Positions 27,452-36,972 of a DNA stretch of 64,000 nucleotides are shown piece by piece (position 1 is the first letter of the stretch; the number at the start of each line of letters is the position of its first letter). This stretch comes from an uncultured Lachnospiraceae bacterium. GTDB taxonomy: Bacteria; Bacillota; Clostridia; Lachnospirales; Lachnospiraceae. The stretch covers positions 80,289 to 144,288 of the forward strand of contig CANPYY010000001.1 of NCBI GenBank assembly GCA_947588675.1, read 5' to 3'. A program made the translations under genes and the position numbers. The notes beneath the pieces are model-generated. The model had not been told where the DNA came from. It saw only the letters and a program-made list of their open reading frames with translations, and ran no database searches.

Positions 27452-29140
27452 CTACCATATCGACTGCGCCGCTGCATATACTGCATACAACGCTTTCTTA
27501 GGGTCGTTTATGCTTTGTCCGTAAAGAAGCGCCGACTGTCCGAACCGCCATGATACCGAATCAGAAAGTCCCCAGAATGTTACCCCGGTAATTTTACCGC
27601 CGTTATTTCTTTTATCTACAAGACCTTTCATGAAATCATACCAGTAATCACAGTGTCCGTCTTCAGACAGATTAAGTCCATTAATTATATCAAGCTCCGT
27701 AATCTGTACTTCAAATCCCGCATCCAGGAATTTCTGCACTGTTGCCAGTTGTTCTTCCACTGTTGGCCATTTCGTATCAAGATGGCTCTGCATTCCGACT
27801 CCTGCGCACAGCTTTTTACCTTCAGGATTGATATCATCGGCAGAATTTATATAATTAATCATTTCCACAATCTCATCCGCCACCTGACTTGTATTATAAT
27901 CGTTATAGAAAAGAGGTACTTTATCCTGGAGGCCATACTGTGTAAGTACGTCATACGCCGTCTTAAATGCCAGCTTTACAAACGAAGGTTTTGTTGACAA
28001 TATATTTGAACCGCTTACTATATCATAAACCTCCGACCAGTTTCTTTCCGAATTATCCGATAACTGATGGAAATATTCATTAGTTATATCCCATGTATAG
28101 ACCACATCTGAGTATTCGCTTTCACATACATGTTTTACCACGTTAGTCACAAAATATATTATCCTCTGGTCCATCACTTCAGGCGTAACAAAATCGCCAT
28201 TAGCCACATAGTTTACCCTGAAAAACTCTTTAGGCGTCTGACTGTGCCATATAAGCGTATGCGCGCGCATCCTTATTCCATTTTCAGCCGATACTTTAAG
28301 TATAGCGTCCAGACGTTCATAATTAATTGACGGTACCCATGATTCGCTATATCCATCCGGTATCGTATAACCTTTCGACTGCGCCTCGCTTATACTCATA
28401 AGATTATTAAACGGCGGATTAAAGAAATTTGCTTCTGCATCCGCAAGAAGATATGAAGGCTTCATTTCATTTTCAAGCGTAAAACTGTTATAGTTCTTAC
28501 AAACAAAATCCATTGTCGCTTTATCCTGAAGTTCCTTTTTACCTCCCATGCCGCTATAGGTAAGACACGTGCCTACATTTCCAAATATTTTTTCATATTC
28601 TTTTAAAAGACTGTCGTCATCTACCGGTATATATGACCATTTACCTGATTCTGAAACAACCGATGGCGATGGCACCGGCGACGGTACAGGCGTCGGCGTT
28701 CCTGTATACGGTTCTTCTGTAGGCGTTTTATTTACAGGCGGAGTCTGTGTATTATCCGGCCGGTTTGTCGGATTAACAATATTATTTTCCGCATTCTTAT
28801 CATTTTTCTGTTCATTTTTCTTTACTGTAACTTTACAGGTAAGTTTTTTGCTTTTCCCCGCTAAAGTATACTTTGCGGATACTACAGCCTTTCCCGGCTT
28901 CTTTGCAGTAAGTTTAACCGATTTGCTTTTCTTTGCTGTCAAAGCTACAATCTTACTCCTGCTCGTACTCCATTTTACCTTCTTTACTCCCGATACTTTA
29001 AGCTTCGCGCTCTTTCCCTTACTGATTACCATTTTACTTTTGCTAAGCTTTGGTTTAGCTGCTGCATCTGCCTCCTGCCATGGCACTGCCGTAACTAAAA
29101 GCGCGGCAATAGTCAGAATCGTTAAACTCCTTTTTATCAT
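27452..29140 (-). CDS. Secreted GH10 endo-1,4-beta-xylanase with N-terminal Ig-like module
   Basis: 562 residues from ATG 29140, preceded by GGAGGGG; a longer reading frame upstream lacks a site and runs into ispF. Order: signal peptide (1-27), a Lys/Ser-rich bacterial Ig-like domain (about 28-110), a Pro/Thr/Ser linker (about 118-160), and a GH10 barrel (about 180-560). The acid/base Glu355 lies in DITNEYFHQ and the nucleophile Glu482 in QITELDIING, both intact. It hydrolyses xylan outside the cell. The N-terminal module recurs in the proteins at 39237-41285 and 59001-61136. No dockerin, SLH or LPXTG signal is seen. Confidence 0.95.
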   Translation of the reverse strand: MIKRSLTILTIAALLVTAVPWQEADAAAKPKLSKSKMVISKGKSAKLKVSGVKKVKWSTSRSKIVALTAKKSKSVKLTAKKPGKAVVSAKYTLAGKSKKLTCKVTVKKNEQKNDKNAENNIVNPTNRPDNTQTPPVNKTPTEEPYTGTPTPVPSPVPSPSVVSESGKWSYIPVDDDSLLKEYEKIFGNVGTCLTYSGMGGKKELQDKATMDFVCKNYNSFTLENEMKPSYLLADAEANFFNPPFNNLMSISEAQSKGYTIPDGYSESWVPSINYERLDAILKVSAENGIRMRAHTLIWHSQTPKEFFRVNYVANGDFVTPEVMDQRIIYFVTNVVKHVCESEYSDVVYTWDITNEYFHQLSDNSERNWSEVYDIVSGSNILSTKPSFVKLAFKTAYDVLTQYGLQDKVPLFYNDYNTSQVADEIVEMINYINSADDINPEGKKLCAGVGMQSHLDTKWPTVEEQLATVQKFLDAGFEVQITELDIINGLNLSEDGHCDYWYDFMKGLVDKRNNGGKITGVTFWGLSDSVSWRFGQSALLYGQSINDPKKALYAVYAAAQSIW

Positions 29141-29169
29141 ACTTTCCCCTCCATATTTTATTTTAAAAT

Positions 29170-29718
29170 TTATTTCATACTGCATCCTTTACAAGTCAGA
29201 CATTTATCCGGCATTTCCGTATCGGTGCAGACACGGTAATTGTCCATCATATTATCAAGTATACACACTGCGTGCGCCGATATTCCTTCTTCCTTTCCGG
29301 TAAAACCAAGGCCTTCTTCAGTAGTAGCCTTAACATTTACACGTTCCTGTTCAATATCCAGCGCATCGGCAATATTTTTCCTCATTTCCTCAATATACGG
29401 TTTCATTTTAGGTTTCTGCGCTATTATAACGGCGTCAATATTCCCAACCATATACAGTTTATCTTCAAGCATCTTTGCCACACGTTCAAGCAGCATCACG
29501 CTCGACGCATCCTTATAAGCATCATCAGTATCAGGAAAACATGCTCCTATATCCGGAAGCCCTGCCGCACCAAGAAGCGCATCCATAACCGCATGTATAA
29601 GGACATCGGCGTCAGAATGTCCCAAAAGACCTTTTTCATAAGGGATATCTACTCCGCCTATTATAAGTTTTCGGTCTTTAGTAAGCCTGTGCACATCATA
29701 TCCCGTACCGATTCGCAT
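29170..29718 (-). CDS. ispF: 2-C-methyl-D-erythritol 2,4-cyclodiphosphate synthase with Cys-rich tail
   Basis: 182 residues. The core (1-157) is typical IspF, the fifth step of the MEP isoprenoid pathway, with the metal ligands in [24 protein letters not shown] and [11 protein letters not shown], plus the C-terminal [17 protein letters not shown] motif. A 25-residue extension ends in [11 protein letters not shown] with a further Cys just before it; normal IspF stops near residue 157-160. No ispD gene is adjacent. It ends 29 bases before the xylanase start. Confidence 0.95.
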   Translation of the reverse strand: MRIGTGYDVHRLTKDRKLIIGGVDIPYEKGLLGHSDADVLIHAVMDALLGAAGLPDIGACFPDTDDAYKDASSVMLLERVAKMLEDKLYMVGNIDAVIIAQKPKMKPYIEEMRKNIADALDIEQERVNVKATTEEGLGFTGKEEGISAHAVCILDNMMDNYRVCTDTEMPDKCLTCKGCSMK

Positions 29719-29736
29719 TTTATACCTCCAAACAAT

Positions 29737-30252
29737 TTACATTACGACGCACTTTTCCGTTTCGCATTTAAGCTGATATATAAGCGTCCTTATATCTTCT
29801 CTACTGCCATCTGCCGCAATGTCTATGTAAAAACTCCCATCGGCATCTGCCGAGTTTATTTTAAGCACCTTAATCCCATAATCAAAAATAATTGATAAAA
29901 TTTCCGCTATATTTCCTGTCTGTACAATAAGCTGCAGCCTGTCGCCCTCTTTTATATCTGAATCTGTATCATCCGGCTCTTGTCCAAGTTCAATAAGCCT
30001 CTTATACTGATACTTTCTGCTTATCCTTACAACCGATTTCAAAAATGCGGCATATTCATCAACAATGTTTTCATCCACACCGCAAAGAAGCCTGCCTATC
30101 ATATCTTCTTCACGTTCCGGCTTATATATCCTGTCGCCACATTCCGCTTTTACCTGAACTACATGTTCTGAATAGTCCATTCTCTCCTTAAAGAGTTCTT
30201 TCAGCCTATCATCAATTTTATCTATATTTTCTCGTATGCCTTCAAGCTCCAT
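29737..30252 (-). CDS. Chorismate mutase (type II) with a C-terminal ACT-like domain
   Basis: 171 residues from ATG 30252, chosen because GAGG lies at the right distance and the longer reading frame runs into the trxA terminator hairpin. The N-terminal 85 residues are an AroQ-type helical mutase: LEGIRENIDKIDDRLKELF, then the KPEREEDMI segment. The last 65 residues (QLIVQTGNIAEILSIIFDYG onward) look like an ACT-type regulatory fold. The prephenate dehydratase domain that usually joins the two in P-proteins is absent. It would convert chorismate to prephenate, with aroC at 9.7 kb supplying chorismate. Confidence 0.75.
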   Translation of the reverse strand: MELEGIRENIDKIDDRLKELFKERMDYSEHVVQVKAECGDRIYKPEREEDMIGRLLCGVDENIVDEYAAFLKSVVRISRKYQYKRLIELGQEPDDTDSDIKEGDRLQLIVQTGNIAEILSIIFDYGIKVLKINSADADGSFYIDIAADGSREDIRTLIYQLKCETEKCVVM

Positions 30253-30271
30253 ACCGTATACCTCATTTTTT

Positions 30272-30308
30272 AAAGACTGCATAGCACAAATATACCATGC
30301 AGTCCTTT
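30272..30308 (-). terminator. Terminator after trxA
   Basis: AAAGACTGCATAG (30272-30284) pairs with CCATGCAGTCCTTT (30295-30308) with one wobble. On the minus strand a run of A/T follows. It separates aspS-trxA from the chorismate mutase gene and excludes the longer start for the latter. Confidence 0.65.
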
Positions 30309-30316
30309 TGTTTTAA

Positions 30317-30628
30317 CTATAATCCAAGTTCTGAAAGAAGTTCTTCCTTCGACTGATAACCCACGCTGCGCTCTATTATATCGCCGTTCTCAAATAAAGC
30401 TACCGTAGGTACTCCCGATACTCCGTACTGTATTGCAAGTCCCATCTGCTCATCAACGTTTATTTTGCCTACTACTATATCGTCGCGTTCCTTTGCAATC
30501 TCATCAATGACAGGAGCAAGCATCTTGCACGGACCGCACCATGAAGCCCAAAAATCTACAAGTACTTTCTTATCAGAGCAAACAACTGTTTCATCAAAAT
30601 TATCCTCTGTTATCTCAACTATTGCCAT
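30317..30628 (-). CDS. trxA: Thioredoxin
   Basis: 103 residues. The active site WCGPC (Cys31 and Cys34) lies in FWASWCGPCKMLAP, and the cis-Pro loop is GVSGVPTVALF. It is a cytoplasmic disulfide reductase. An AAGGAGG site precedes the ATG. It starts 30 bases after aspS with no promoter seen between, so the two are likely cotranscribed and end at the hairpin 30272-30308. Confidence 0.95.
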   Translation of the reverse strand: MAIVEITEDNFDETVVCSDKKVLVDFWASWCGPCKMLAPVIDEIAKERDDIVVGKINVDEQMGLAIQYGVSGVPTVALFENGDIIERSVGYQSKEELLSELGL

Positions 30629-30658
30629 ATCGAACCTCCTTCCATATAATTAGCAGTT

Positions 30659-32410
30659 TTACTGCCTTACTTTAATATGAACTTCACGAAGCTGCTGCTC
30701 CGTAACCTCGCCCGGCGCGCCGCACATAAGGTCCTGCGCTGTAGCGCTCATCGGGAAAGGAATAACCTCGCGTATATTTTCTTCATTGCGCAAAAGCATT
30801 ATCATACGGTCTATTCCGGGCGCCATTCCCGCATGAGGCGGCGCTCCGAACTGGAATGCGTTATAAAGAGCCCCAAACTTCTGTTTAAGAACTTCTTCAT
30901 CATATCCTGCAATCTCAAACGCCTTTACCATAATATTCATGTCATGGTTTCTTACTGCGCCTGAAGACAACTCCGTACCATTACATACGATATCATACTG
31001 GTATGCCTTTATGTCAAGGGGATCCATTTCATTAAGCGCTTTAAGTCCACCCTGCGGCATGGAAAACGGATTGTGCGTAAAACATATTTTCTTTTCTTCC
31101 TCGCTGTATTCATACATAGGAAAGTCATTTATATAACAGAACCTGTAAGCATTTTTTTCTATAAGAGAAAGACGTTCCCCAAGCTCCGTTCTTATCTGTC
31201 CTGCATACAGACTTGCAAGTTTTTCCCTGTCGGCTATAAAGAATATCGTATCTCCTGCCGCAAGACCTGCAAGTTCTGCAAGTTCGCTTTTCATATCATC
31301 AGGAATAAACTTATCAATAGGTCCCTTATAGCTCATATCCTCTAATACTTCAAGGTATCCGAGTCCGCCCATTCCAATTGACTGCGCAAATTTAAGCATC
31401 TTTTCATGCTGTCCCTTGGAAAGTTTTGCATGTACATTGATTGCCCTTACCGTCTTATTGTGGAACGGCTTGAAAGTGCACCTCTGGAAAAATTCCGATA
31501 CGTCGATTATTTTAAGCGGATTCCTGAGATCCGGTTTGTCCGTACCATACTCAAGCATAGCCTGTTTATAGCTTATTACAGGATACGGAGCTTCCGTAAC
31601 CTTATAGCCTTCCGGCGCAAATTTTTTAAATGTATCAGTAAGAACCTGTTCTCCAACTCTGAAAACATCTTCTTCTGTTGCAAAACTCATCTCAAAATCA
31701 AGCTGATAAAATTCTCCGGGCGACCTGTCCGCCCTCGCATCTTCATCCCTGAAACACGGCGCAATCTGAAAATACTTATCAAATCCCGACACCATAAGAA
31801 GCTGCTTATACTGCTGCGGCGCCTGCGGAAGGGCATAAAACTTGCCTTTATATTTTCTTGAAGGCACGATATAATCCCTTGCGCCCTCCGGCGATGATGC
31901 GCACAATATAGGCGTCTGTATTTCTAAAAATCCAAGTTCAGTCATCTTTCTGCGCAGAAAACTTATCACTTCGGACCTGAAAATCATATTGTCCTTAACT
32001 TTTCTGTTTCTAAGGTCTAAGAAACGATATTTAAGCCTCAAATCTTCCCTTATTTCTTTTGAAGTTGCAATCTCAAACGGAAGCTGGGTATATACCTTGC
32101 CGAGAATATCTACTTTATGCGCTTCAAGTTCTATAGTTCCCGTAGGTATCTTGGGATTATATGTTTCTTCGTCCCTTTCGCATATAAGTCCCTCAATAGA
32201 AACACAATCTTCCTTATTTATCCCTGAAAGAAGCGACGTATCCCTCATAACAACCTGCATAACTCCATACATATCCCTTAAATCAATAAATGATACACCG
32301 CCATGATCTCTTATATTCTCAACCCAGCCTGCTATTTTAAGTTCAGTACCTATATCACTTTCACTTATATTATTAAGCGTTCTGGTCCTGTATATACTTC
32401 CTGTTTCCAT
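30659..32410 (-). CDS. aspS: Aspartate--tRNA ligase
   Basis: 583 residues from ATG 32410, chosen for the CAGGAGGG site; an in-frame ATG at 32494 would precede the promoter. The OB-fold anticodon domain (about 1-105) contains GWVENIRDHGGVSFIDLRD. Class II motif 2 is FRDEDARADRSPGEFYQLD, the bacterial GAD insert is at about 290-420, and motif 3 is GAPPHAGMAPGIDRMIMLL. It charges tRNA-Asp. The transcript should continue into trxA. Confidence 0.97.
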   Translation of the reverse strand: METGSIYRTRTLNNISESDIGTELKIAGWVENIRDHGGVSFIDLRDMYGVMQVVMRDTSLLSGINKEDCVSIEGLICERDEETYNPKIPTGTIELEAHKVDILGKVYTQLPFEIATSKEIREDLRLKYRFLDLRNRKVKDNMIFRSEVISFLRRKMTELGFLEIQTPILCASSPEGARDYIVPSRKYKGKFYALPQAPQQYKQLLMVSGFDKYFQIAPCFRDEDARADRSPGEFYQLDFEMSFATEEDVFRVGEQVLTDTFKKFAPEGYKVTEAPYPVISYKQAMLEYGTDKPDLRNPLKIIDVSEFFQRCTFKPFHNKTVRAINVHAKLSKGQHEKMLKFAQSIGMGGLGYLEVLEDMSYKGPIDKFIPDDMKSELAELAGLAAGDTIFFIADREKLASLYAGQIRTELGERLSLIEKNAYRFCYINDFPMYEYSEEEKKICFTHNPFSMPQGGLKALNEMDPLDIKAYQYDIVCNGTELSSGAVRNHDMNIMVKAFEIAGYDEEVLKQKFGALYNAFQFGAPPHAGMAPGIDRMIMLLRNEENIREVIPFPMSATAQDLMCGAPGEVTEQQLREVHIKVRQ

Positions 32411-32447
32411 TCTTTTTCCCTCCTGATAAAAACAGACAATTATATTA

Positions 32448-32476
32448 AGTATAGTATGAACGCTATACTTTGTCAA
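32448..32476 (-). promoter_or_regulatory. Strong promoter of aspS-trxA
   Basis: Minus strand: perfect TTGACA (32471-32476), 17-base spacer, TATACT (32448-32453), followed 37 bases later by the aspS start. Confidence 0.75.
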
Positions 32477-32551
32477 TATGTGCATGTATGACATATCCCG
32501 AAAAATATGCCCTTAACGTATATTTATAACTTAATGCTTTCATAATTCCCC

Positions 32552-33952
32552 TTAAAATATATCCTTTATATTAATGCACCTTACATTTATCCACATCCTG
32601 TTTATACGCTCGTACGCTTCTTCATCAAAATTGTCCATTACGGCGCATCTCTTTATTGTATTAAGGTCAGGATATTGCGCGCCCAGACTGCCGTACTCAC
32701 TTCCCTTTTTGGCCCTCACAGTATAATTTTTATCACTGCCGTCTTCTGCAAAAAAGTATGTAAGGTCATAATCTATCGTATCTTCTGTTTCATCTGTACC
32801 ATAATGCCAGTCCATATAATCAAATACAGTGTCATCATCTCCGCCGGAAATAACCGACGTATAACCTATATAATACATATTACGCACCACATTATCAGGT
32901 CTTGAAATATAATTTATAAATGCCTGCGCCGCATGTTTTTTCGCTGCATCGCCATCAATTCCATCTTTTAACATAACCCATCCGTCAAACCAGAGATTAC
33001 CGCACTCATCCGGTACAATATAATTAAGGTTTACCGAATTTTCGCCCGCAACCTCCATTATATAAGATGCATCGCCTGACCACTGATAGCTTACATCCAC
33101 CTTTCCCGCCGCCATATCAGCTTTTCCGCTGTCAGTTTCAAATGAATATGAATTGTCCTTAATATCCTGAAGAATATCTCCTACCCTGTCAACCACCTTT
33201 TCATCAGTATCATTCATTTCCTCTGCAAGCCGCTCTGAATAATCAGGCGATGAAATAAATTTTTCAGACCTCAGCATATCTGCTTTAAGAATTGCAAGAG
33301 CGGCAAAATACGAATCCCTTACATCATTTTTAACAGTCACCGTCCTGTAATAATCGCGGTCCCTTAATATATCCCAGTGTCTTGCATCCTCCGCTTTTAC
33401 CTTTGCGGTGTTAAACACAATACCTGTCGTTCCCCACATGTAACCTGCAAAATAACGGCTCCAGGGTTCGCCGCCTACTTTATTTTCCTCAAATACATTT
33501 TTAATATACGGCGAAAGACCTCGTGCATAATAATTATTCTCATCATAAACATCAAAAAATTCATCTGAAAATTCTTCAAGCTTACCTTCATTTTTAAGTT
33601 TCATCATCATATATTCCGAAGGGCATACAAGATCAAACTTATCCCCTATCGTAAGCTGGTTATACATATCCTCATTCGTACCAAAACAGGAATAATATAC
33701 TTTTACTTTTACATTATATTTTTCATAATACCAGTCTTCAAATTCCTTATACATGGGTTCTTCGCCCATTATCACCTCATGCCCGTCAATATCTATTGCC
33801 TCGTCGTCATCCCAGTTTCCTTCGTCTATAAACTCCTCCCAGTTACAAACCCTTAAAATCACCTCATCCCCGTCTGAAGATGCGCATCCTGCAAGCAGAC
33901 ACGCTATGACGGCAACGGGAAACCACTTTAAAAATGTAATGAATCTATACAT
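32552..33952 (-). CDS. potD: Spermidine/putrescine ABC transporter substrate-binding lipoprotein
   Basis: 466 residues, longer than the usual 350. A signal with a lipobox (LLAGC, Cys near 22) anchors it to the outer face of the membrane. Family segments: VCNWEEF, DLVCPSEYMMMKLKNEGKL, GTTGIVFNTAKV, VDVSYQWSGDASYIM and NYISRPDNV. Extra acidic inserts (EGNWDDDEAIDIDGHE and a region after residue 395) account for the length. It is the last gene of potABCD and overlaps potC by eight bases. The polyamine specificity is taken from the operon. Confidence 0.9.
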   Translation of the reverse strand: MYRFITFLKWFPVAVIACLLAGCASSDGDEVILRVCNWEEFIDEGNWDDDEAIDIDGHEVIMGEEPMYKEFEDWYYEKYNVKVKVYYSCFGTNEDMYNQLTIGDKFDLVCPSEYMMMKLKNEGKLEEFSDEFFDVYDENNYYARGLSPYIKNVFEENKVGGEPWSRYFAGYMWGTTGIVFNTAKVKAEDARHWDILRDRDYYRTVTVKNDVRDSYFAALAILKADMLRSEKFISSPDYSERLAEEMNDTDEKVVDRVGDILQDIKDNSYSFETDSGKADMAAGKVDVSYQWSGDASYIMEVAGENSVNLNYIVPDECGNLWFDGWVMLKDGIDGDAAKKHAAQAFINYISRPDNVVRNMYYIGYTSVISGGDDDTVFDYMDWHYGTDETEDTIDYDLTYFFAEDGSDKNYTVRAKKGSEYGSLGAQYPDLNTIKRCAVMDNFDEEAYERINRMWINVRCINIKDIF

Positions 33953-34736
33953 TTTTCCTCTCCTTTCCCGTACCTATATTCATACACAGTACAATCAGCG
34001 CAATTGCTATAAATATAATCGTGGACAATGCCCATAAGGCAGTCTTTATCTCTGTCTGCGCCCCTCTGGTAGCATTTACAACATATGTGCTTATCGTATC
34101 AAAGGTCGCAGGCTTAGTATATGTCGTTATAAAATAATCATCAAGCGAAAGCGTCACGGCCATTGCAAATCCTGAAAGTATTCCGGACGCCAACTGCGGA
34201 AGCACAATCTTCCTTAATGCCGTAAACGGAGTCGCCCCCATATCTAAAGCAGCCTCATAAAGAGACTCATCCATCTGCTTCAGTTTAGGAATGACCGACA
34301 TATATACAAACGGTACGGCCAGCACTACGTGTCCTATTATAAGAGGTACAAATGTTTCTTTTCTCATATTCATAACTACAATAAGACATATACAAACCGC
34401 AAATCCCGTAACTACATCAGCATTTACCACAGGAATCTGGTTAGCTTCATCTATAAAGGTTTTTATTCCCCTCTTTGAATAAAATGCCCCAATGGCTCCG
34501 CTTGTACCAAGAATAACGGATATCACGGCCGTTACAATGGCAAGTCCAAATGTTCCCGCAATCATGTTTCTAAGTTCCGGGGTAGTAAATAGCGTTTTAT
34601 AATTGTCCAGTGAAAAGGCGCGTATTATACCCATGCTTTCTGAATCCGTAAAACTGTACACCGCGAGCAGAAATACAGGCATATACAAAAACATCAGAAC
34701 TAATATAAGAAAAAAAACATAACTTATACGTTTCAT
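33945..34736 (-). CDS. potC: Polyamine ABC transporter permease PotC
   Basis: 263 residues, six membrane helices. The binding-protein-dependent permease motif is EAALDMGATPFTALRKIVLPQLASGI (near 160-185), with its EAA loop contacting the ATPase. The N-terminus starts in a membrane helix ending in FLLAVYSFTDS. It overlaps potB by four bases and potD by eight. Confidence 0.93.
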   Translation of the reverse strand: MKRISYVFFLILVLMFLYMPVFLLAVYSFTDSESMGIIRAFSLDNYKTLFTTPELRNMIAGTFGLAIVTAVISVILGTSGAIGAFYSKRGIKTFIDEANQIPVVNADVVTGFAVCICLIVVMNMRKETFVPLIIGHVVLAVPFVYMSVIPKLKQMDESLYEAALDMGATPFTALRKIVLPQLASGILSGFAMAVTLSLDDYFITTYTKPATFDTISTYVVNATRGAQTEIKTALWALSTIIFIAIALIVLCMNIGTGKERKNV

Positions 34737-35527
34737 AATATTGCCCTCCCTTTTCCTGCGTTACCATCCGCAAATCTGTCGGTTACAAAATTCGCCGCCA
34801 ATATGATAAATAGCAATATTATTGAAATCATTGAACCGTTATGCCAGTCATACGCGCTAAAATAACTGCCTATAAGACTGCCCATTATAAACGTGCTGTT
34901 ATATAGCATATCCAATATAACATAGTTAGTCATTGCCGGAAGAAATACCATCATAACGCCGCTGATAATACCCGGTACAGACAACGGAAGCGTTATCCTG
35001 AAAAACACTTTCACCGAATCTGCCCCAAGGTCCTGCGCCGCCTCTGAAAATGTATTGTCAATCTTGGTTATCGTAGTATATAACGGCAGTATCATAAACG
35101 GAAGGAAATCATATGTCATACCAATTATTGTATTTATAAACGGATAATATGCTATATTTCCCTCAATAGCGGTAAGTACCTCCTTTAACGCAGTAATCCT
35201 GAGCGTAAAATTAATCCACATAGGCGTGATAAACAGCAAAAGCAGCACATTGTTTTTTCTTATTCCGCCTTTGGCAAGTATATACGCTACGGGATACGCC
35301 AGCAAAAGACACACAACCGTAACGGTAAACGCTATAGCTATACTGTATAAAAGCGTTCCGATTGCATAACCTGACGAAAAAAACGCAGACAGGTTATTAA
35401 GCGTAAACTCTCCTTCGCCATTCGTTACTGCATAATAAAATATAACAATCACCGGCAGGACGACAAAAAATATAAGAAATATGCAATAGGGAATACAAAG
35501 GTACCGTCTTGAAAAATATTTTTTCAT
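34733..35527 (-). CDS. potB: Polyamine ABC transporter permease PotB
   Basis: 264 residues from ATG 35527, just after GGAGG (a GTG at 35530 is a possible alternative). Six predicted helices and the permease EAA loop EAAQDLGADSVKVFFRITLP. It pairs with PotC to form the membrane channel. The start overlaps the potA stop (TGATG) and its end overlaps potC by four bases, so the operon is translationally coupled. Confidence 0.93.
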   Translation of the reverse strand: MKKYFSRRYLCIPYCIFLIFFVVLPVIVIFYYAVTNGEGEFTLNNLSAFFSSGYAIGTLLYSIAIAFTVTVVCLLLAYPVAYILAKGGIRKNNVLLLLFITPMWINFTLRITALKEVLTAIEGNIAYYPFINTIIGMTYDFLPFMILPLYTTITKIDNTFSEAAQDLGADSVKVFFRITLPLSVPGIISGVMMVFLPAMTNYVILDMLYNSTFIMGSLIGSYFSAYDWHNGSMISIILLFIILAANFVTDRFADGNAGKGRAIL

Positions 35528-36969
35528 CACTGCACCTCCGAATCCATGCGCATAAGCTTTATTAATTTCTTTGGAATAACAATACTTACATAGTCATTTT
35601 CATTCCACAGGTATTCGTCATTAAGTATATATTCATACCCGTTTTTCGTCTTAATAATATAATTGTAATGGTCCCCCTTATAAATAAGCGAAAAAATGTT
35701 TCCGCGCACACCGCCTTCATTTTCGTCATCGCTCATTCTTATACCATTAAAAGGAATCTCAACTATTACCTCAGTTCCTGCATAATCTATATAATTACCT
35801 GATGAATCCATAAGGTTTCCATTATCATCAACAGACGAATCAGGATATAGCATTGTCAAATCGCACTCAAATTCACCATCAGCAAACATAACCGTACCCT
35901 TTTTCGTAAGCACCCCTTTAAAACTGTTTACATTCTTTCCGCGCTTCATGCAATGTATTGAATCCGGGTCAAGGATTATACCTGCCTTATCACCTACCTT
36001 TGCCGCACGTGTACGCTGCACGACAATCTCATTTTTACCTGACTGCAGCGTAATCTCATAGTGTATTCCTTTAAATATAACAGAAATTACTTCACCCTTT
36101 ACCATACCATCATCATAAGGAACCATAACAATATCCTCCGGCCTTACGACAACGTCTACCCTGGTTCCCTTCTCAATATCATCCAGACATTCAAACTCCG
36201 TCCCCAAAAACTCTACTTTCATATTTCCCTTCATGACGCCGTTAAACAAATTACTTTCTCCAATAAAATCTGCAACAAACGCATTGTTCGGCTCGTTATA
36301 TATCTCCTCCGGGGTTCCTATCTGTTGTATAGTCCCATCTGCCATAACCACAACTTTATCGGACATCGTAAGAGCTTCTTCCTGGTCATGCGTAACATAT
36401 ATGAAGGTAATCCCTATATTCTCATGCATATGTTTAAGTTCTATCTGCATTTCTTTTCTCATTTTCATATCAAGCGCACCTAAAGGTTCGTCAAGCAGAA
36501 GTATTTCAGGTTCATTTACGATTGCCCGCGCAATTGCAATCCTCTGCTGCTGTCCTCCTGACAAAGTATGTATTTTTCTTTTTTCAAAGCCCTCCATATC
36601 TACTATATCAAGCACCCTTCCGACCTTTTCTTCAATCTCGGGTCTGGAAAGCTTTTTAAGGTTAAGCCCGAAAGCAATATTGTTATATACATTCAGATGC
36701 GGAAAAAGCGCATATCGTTGAAATACTGTATTTACCGGTCTGAGATATGGCGGAACTTTACTGATATCCTTGCCTTTAAAAAGTATACTGCCCTCTGTAG
36801 GAGTCTCAAATCCTGCTATCATTCTCAGGGTAGTAGTTTTACCGCAGCCCGAAGGTCCCAGAAGTGTTACAAATTCTCCCTTCTTTACGGTCAGATTAAT
36901 ATCACGCACAATATAATCCCTGGCATTAAAACTTTTCCCTACCCCTTTAAGTTCTATAATATTATCCAT
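35527..36969 (-). CDS. potA: Polyamine ABC transporter ATPase PotA with extended C-terminus
   Basis: 480 residues; standard PotA is about 360-380. Walker [10 protein letters not shown] (near 38-46), Q-loop, signature [14 protein letters not shown], Walker [13 protein letters not shown] and H-loop THDQEEA are all present. After the TOBE-like domain (about 265-345), a second stretch of about 120 residues appears, including [22 protein letters not shown], which resembles a second TOBE copy. The extra domain might bind substrate or a regulator. It has GAGG before the ATG and is three bases from the flippase-like gene upstream. Confidence 0.93.
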   Translation of the reverse strand: MDNIIELKGVGKSFNARDYIVRDINLTVKKGEFVTLLGPSGCGKTTTLRMIAGFETPTEGSILFKGKDISKVPPYLRPVNTVFQRYALFPHLNVYNNIAFGLNLKKLSRPEIEEKVGRVLDIVDMEGFEKRKIHTLSGGQQQRIAIARAIVNEPEILLLDEPLGALDMKMRKEMQIELKHMHENIGITFIYVTHDQEEALTMSDKVVVMADGTIQQIGTPEEIYNEPNNAFVADFIGESNLFNGVMKGNMKVEFLGTEFECLDDIEKGTRVDVVVRPEDIVMVPYDDGMVKGEVISVIFKGIHYEITLQSGKNEIVVQRTRAAKVGDKAGIILDPDSIHCMKRGKNVNSFKGVLTKKGTVMFADGEFECDLTMLYPDSSVDDNGNLMDSSGNYIDYAGTEVIVEIPFNGIRMSDDENEGGVRGNIFSLIYKGDHYNYIIKTKNGYEYILNDEYLWNENDYVSIVIPKKLIKLMRMDSEVQ

Positions 36970-36972
36970 ATC

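Noticed and set aside
28569..29303. A 244-codon plus-strand frame opposite the xylanase start
   Set aside because: It is the antisense shadow of the Lys-rich Ig-like domain and linker, giving repetitive Phe/Leu/Ser text with no ribosome site.
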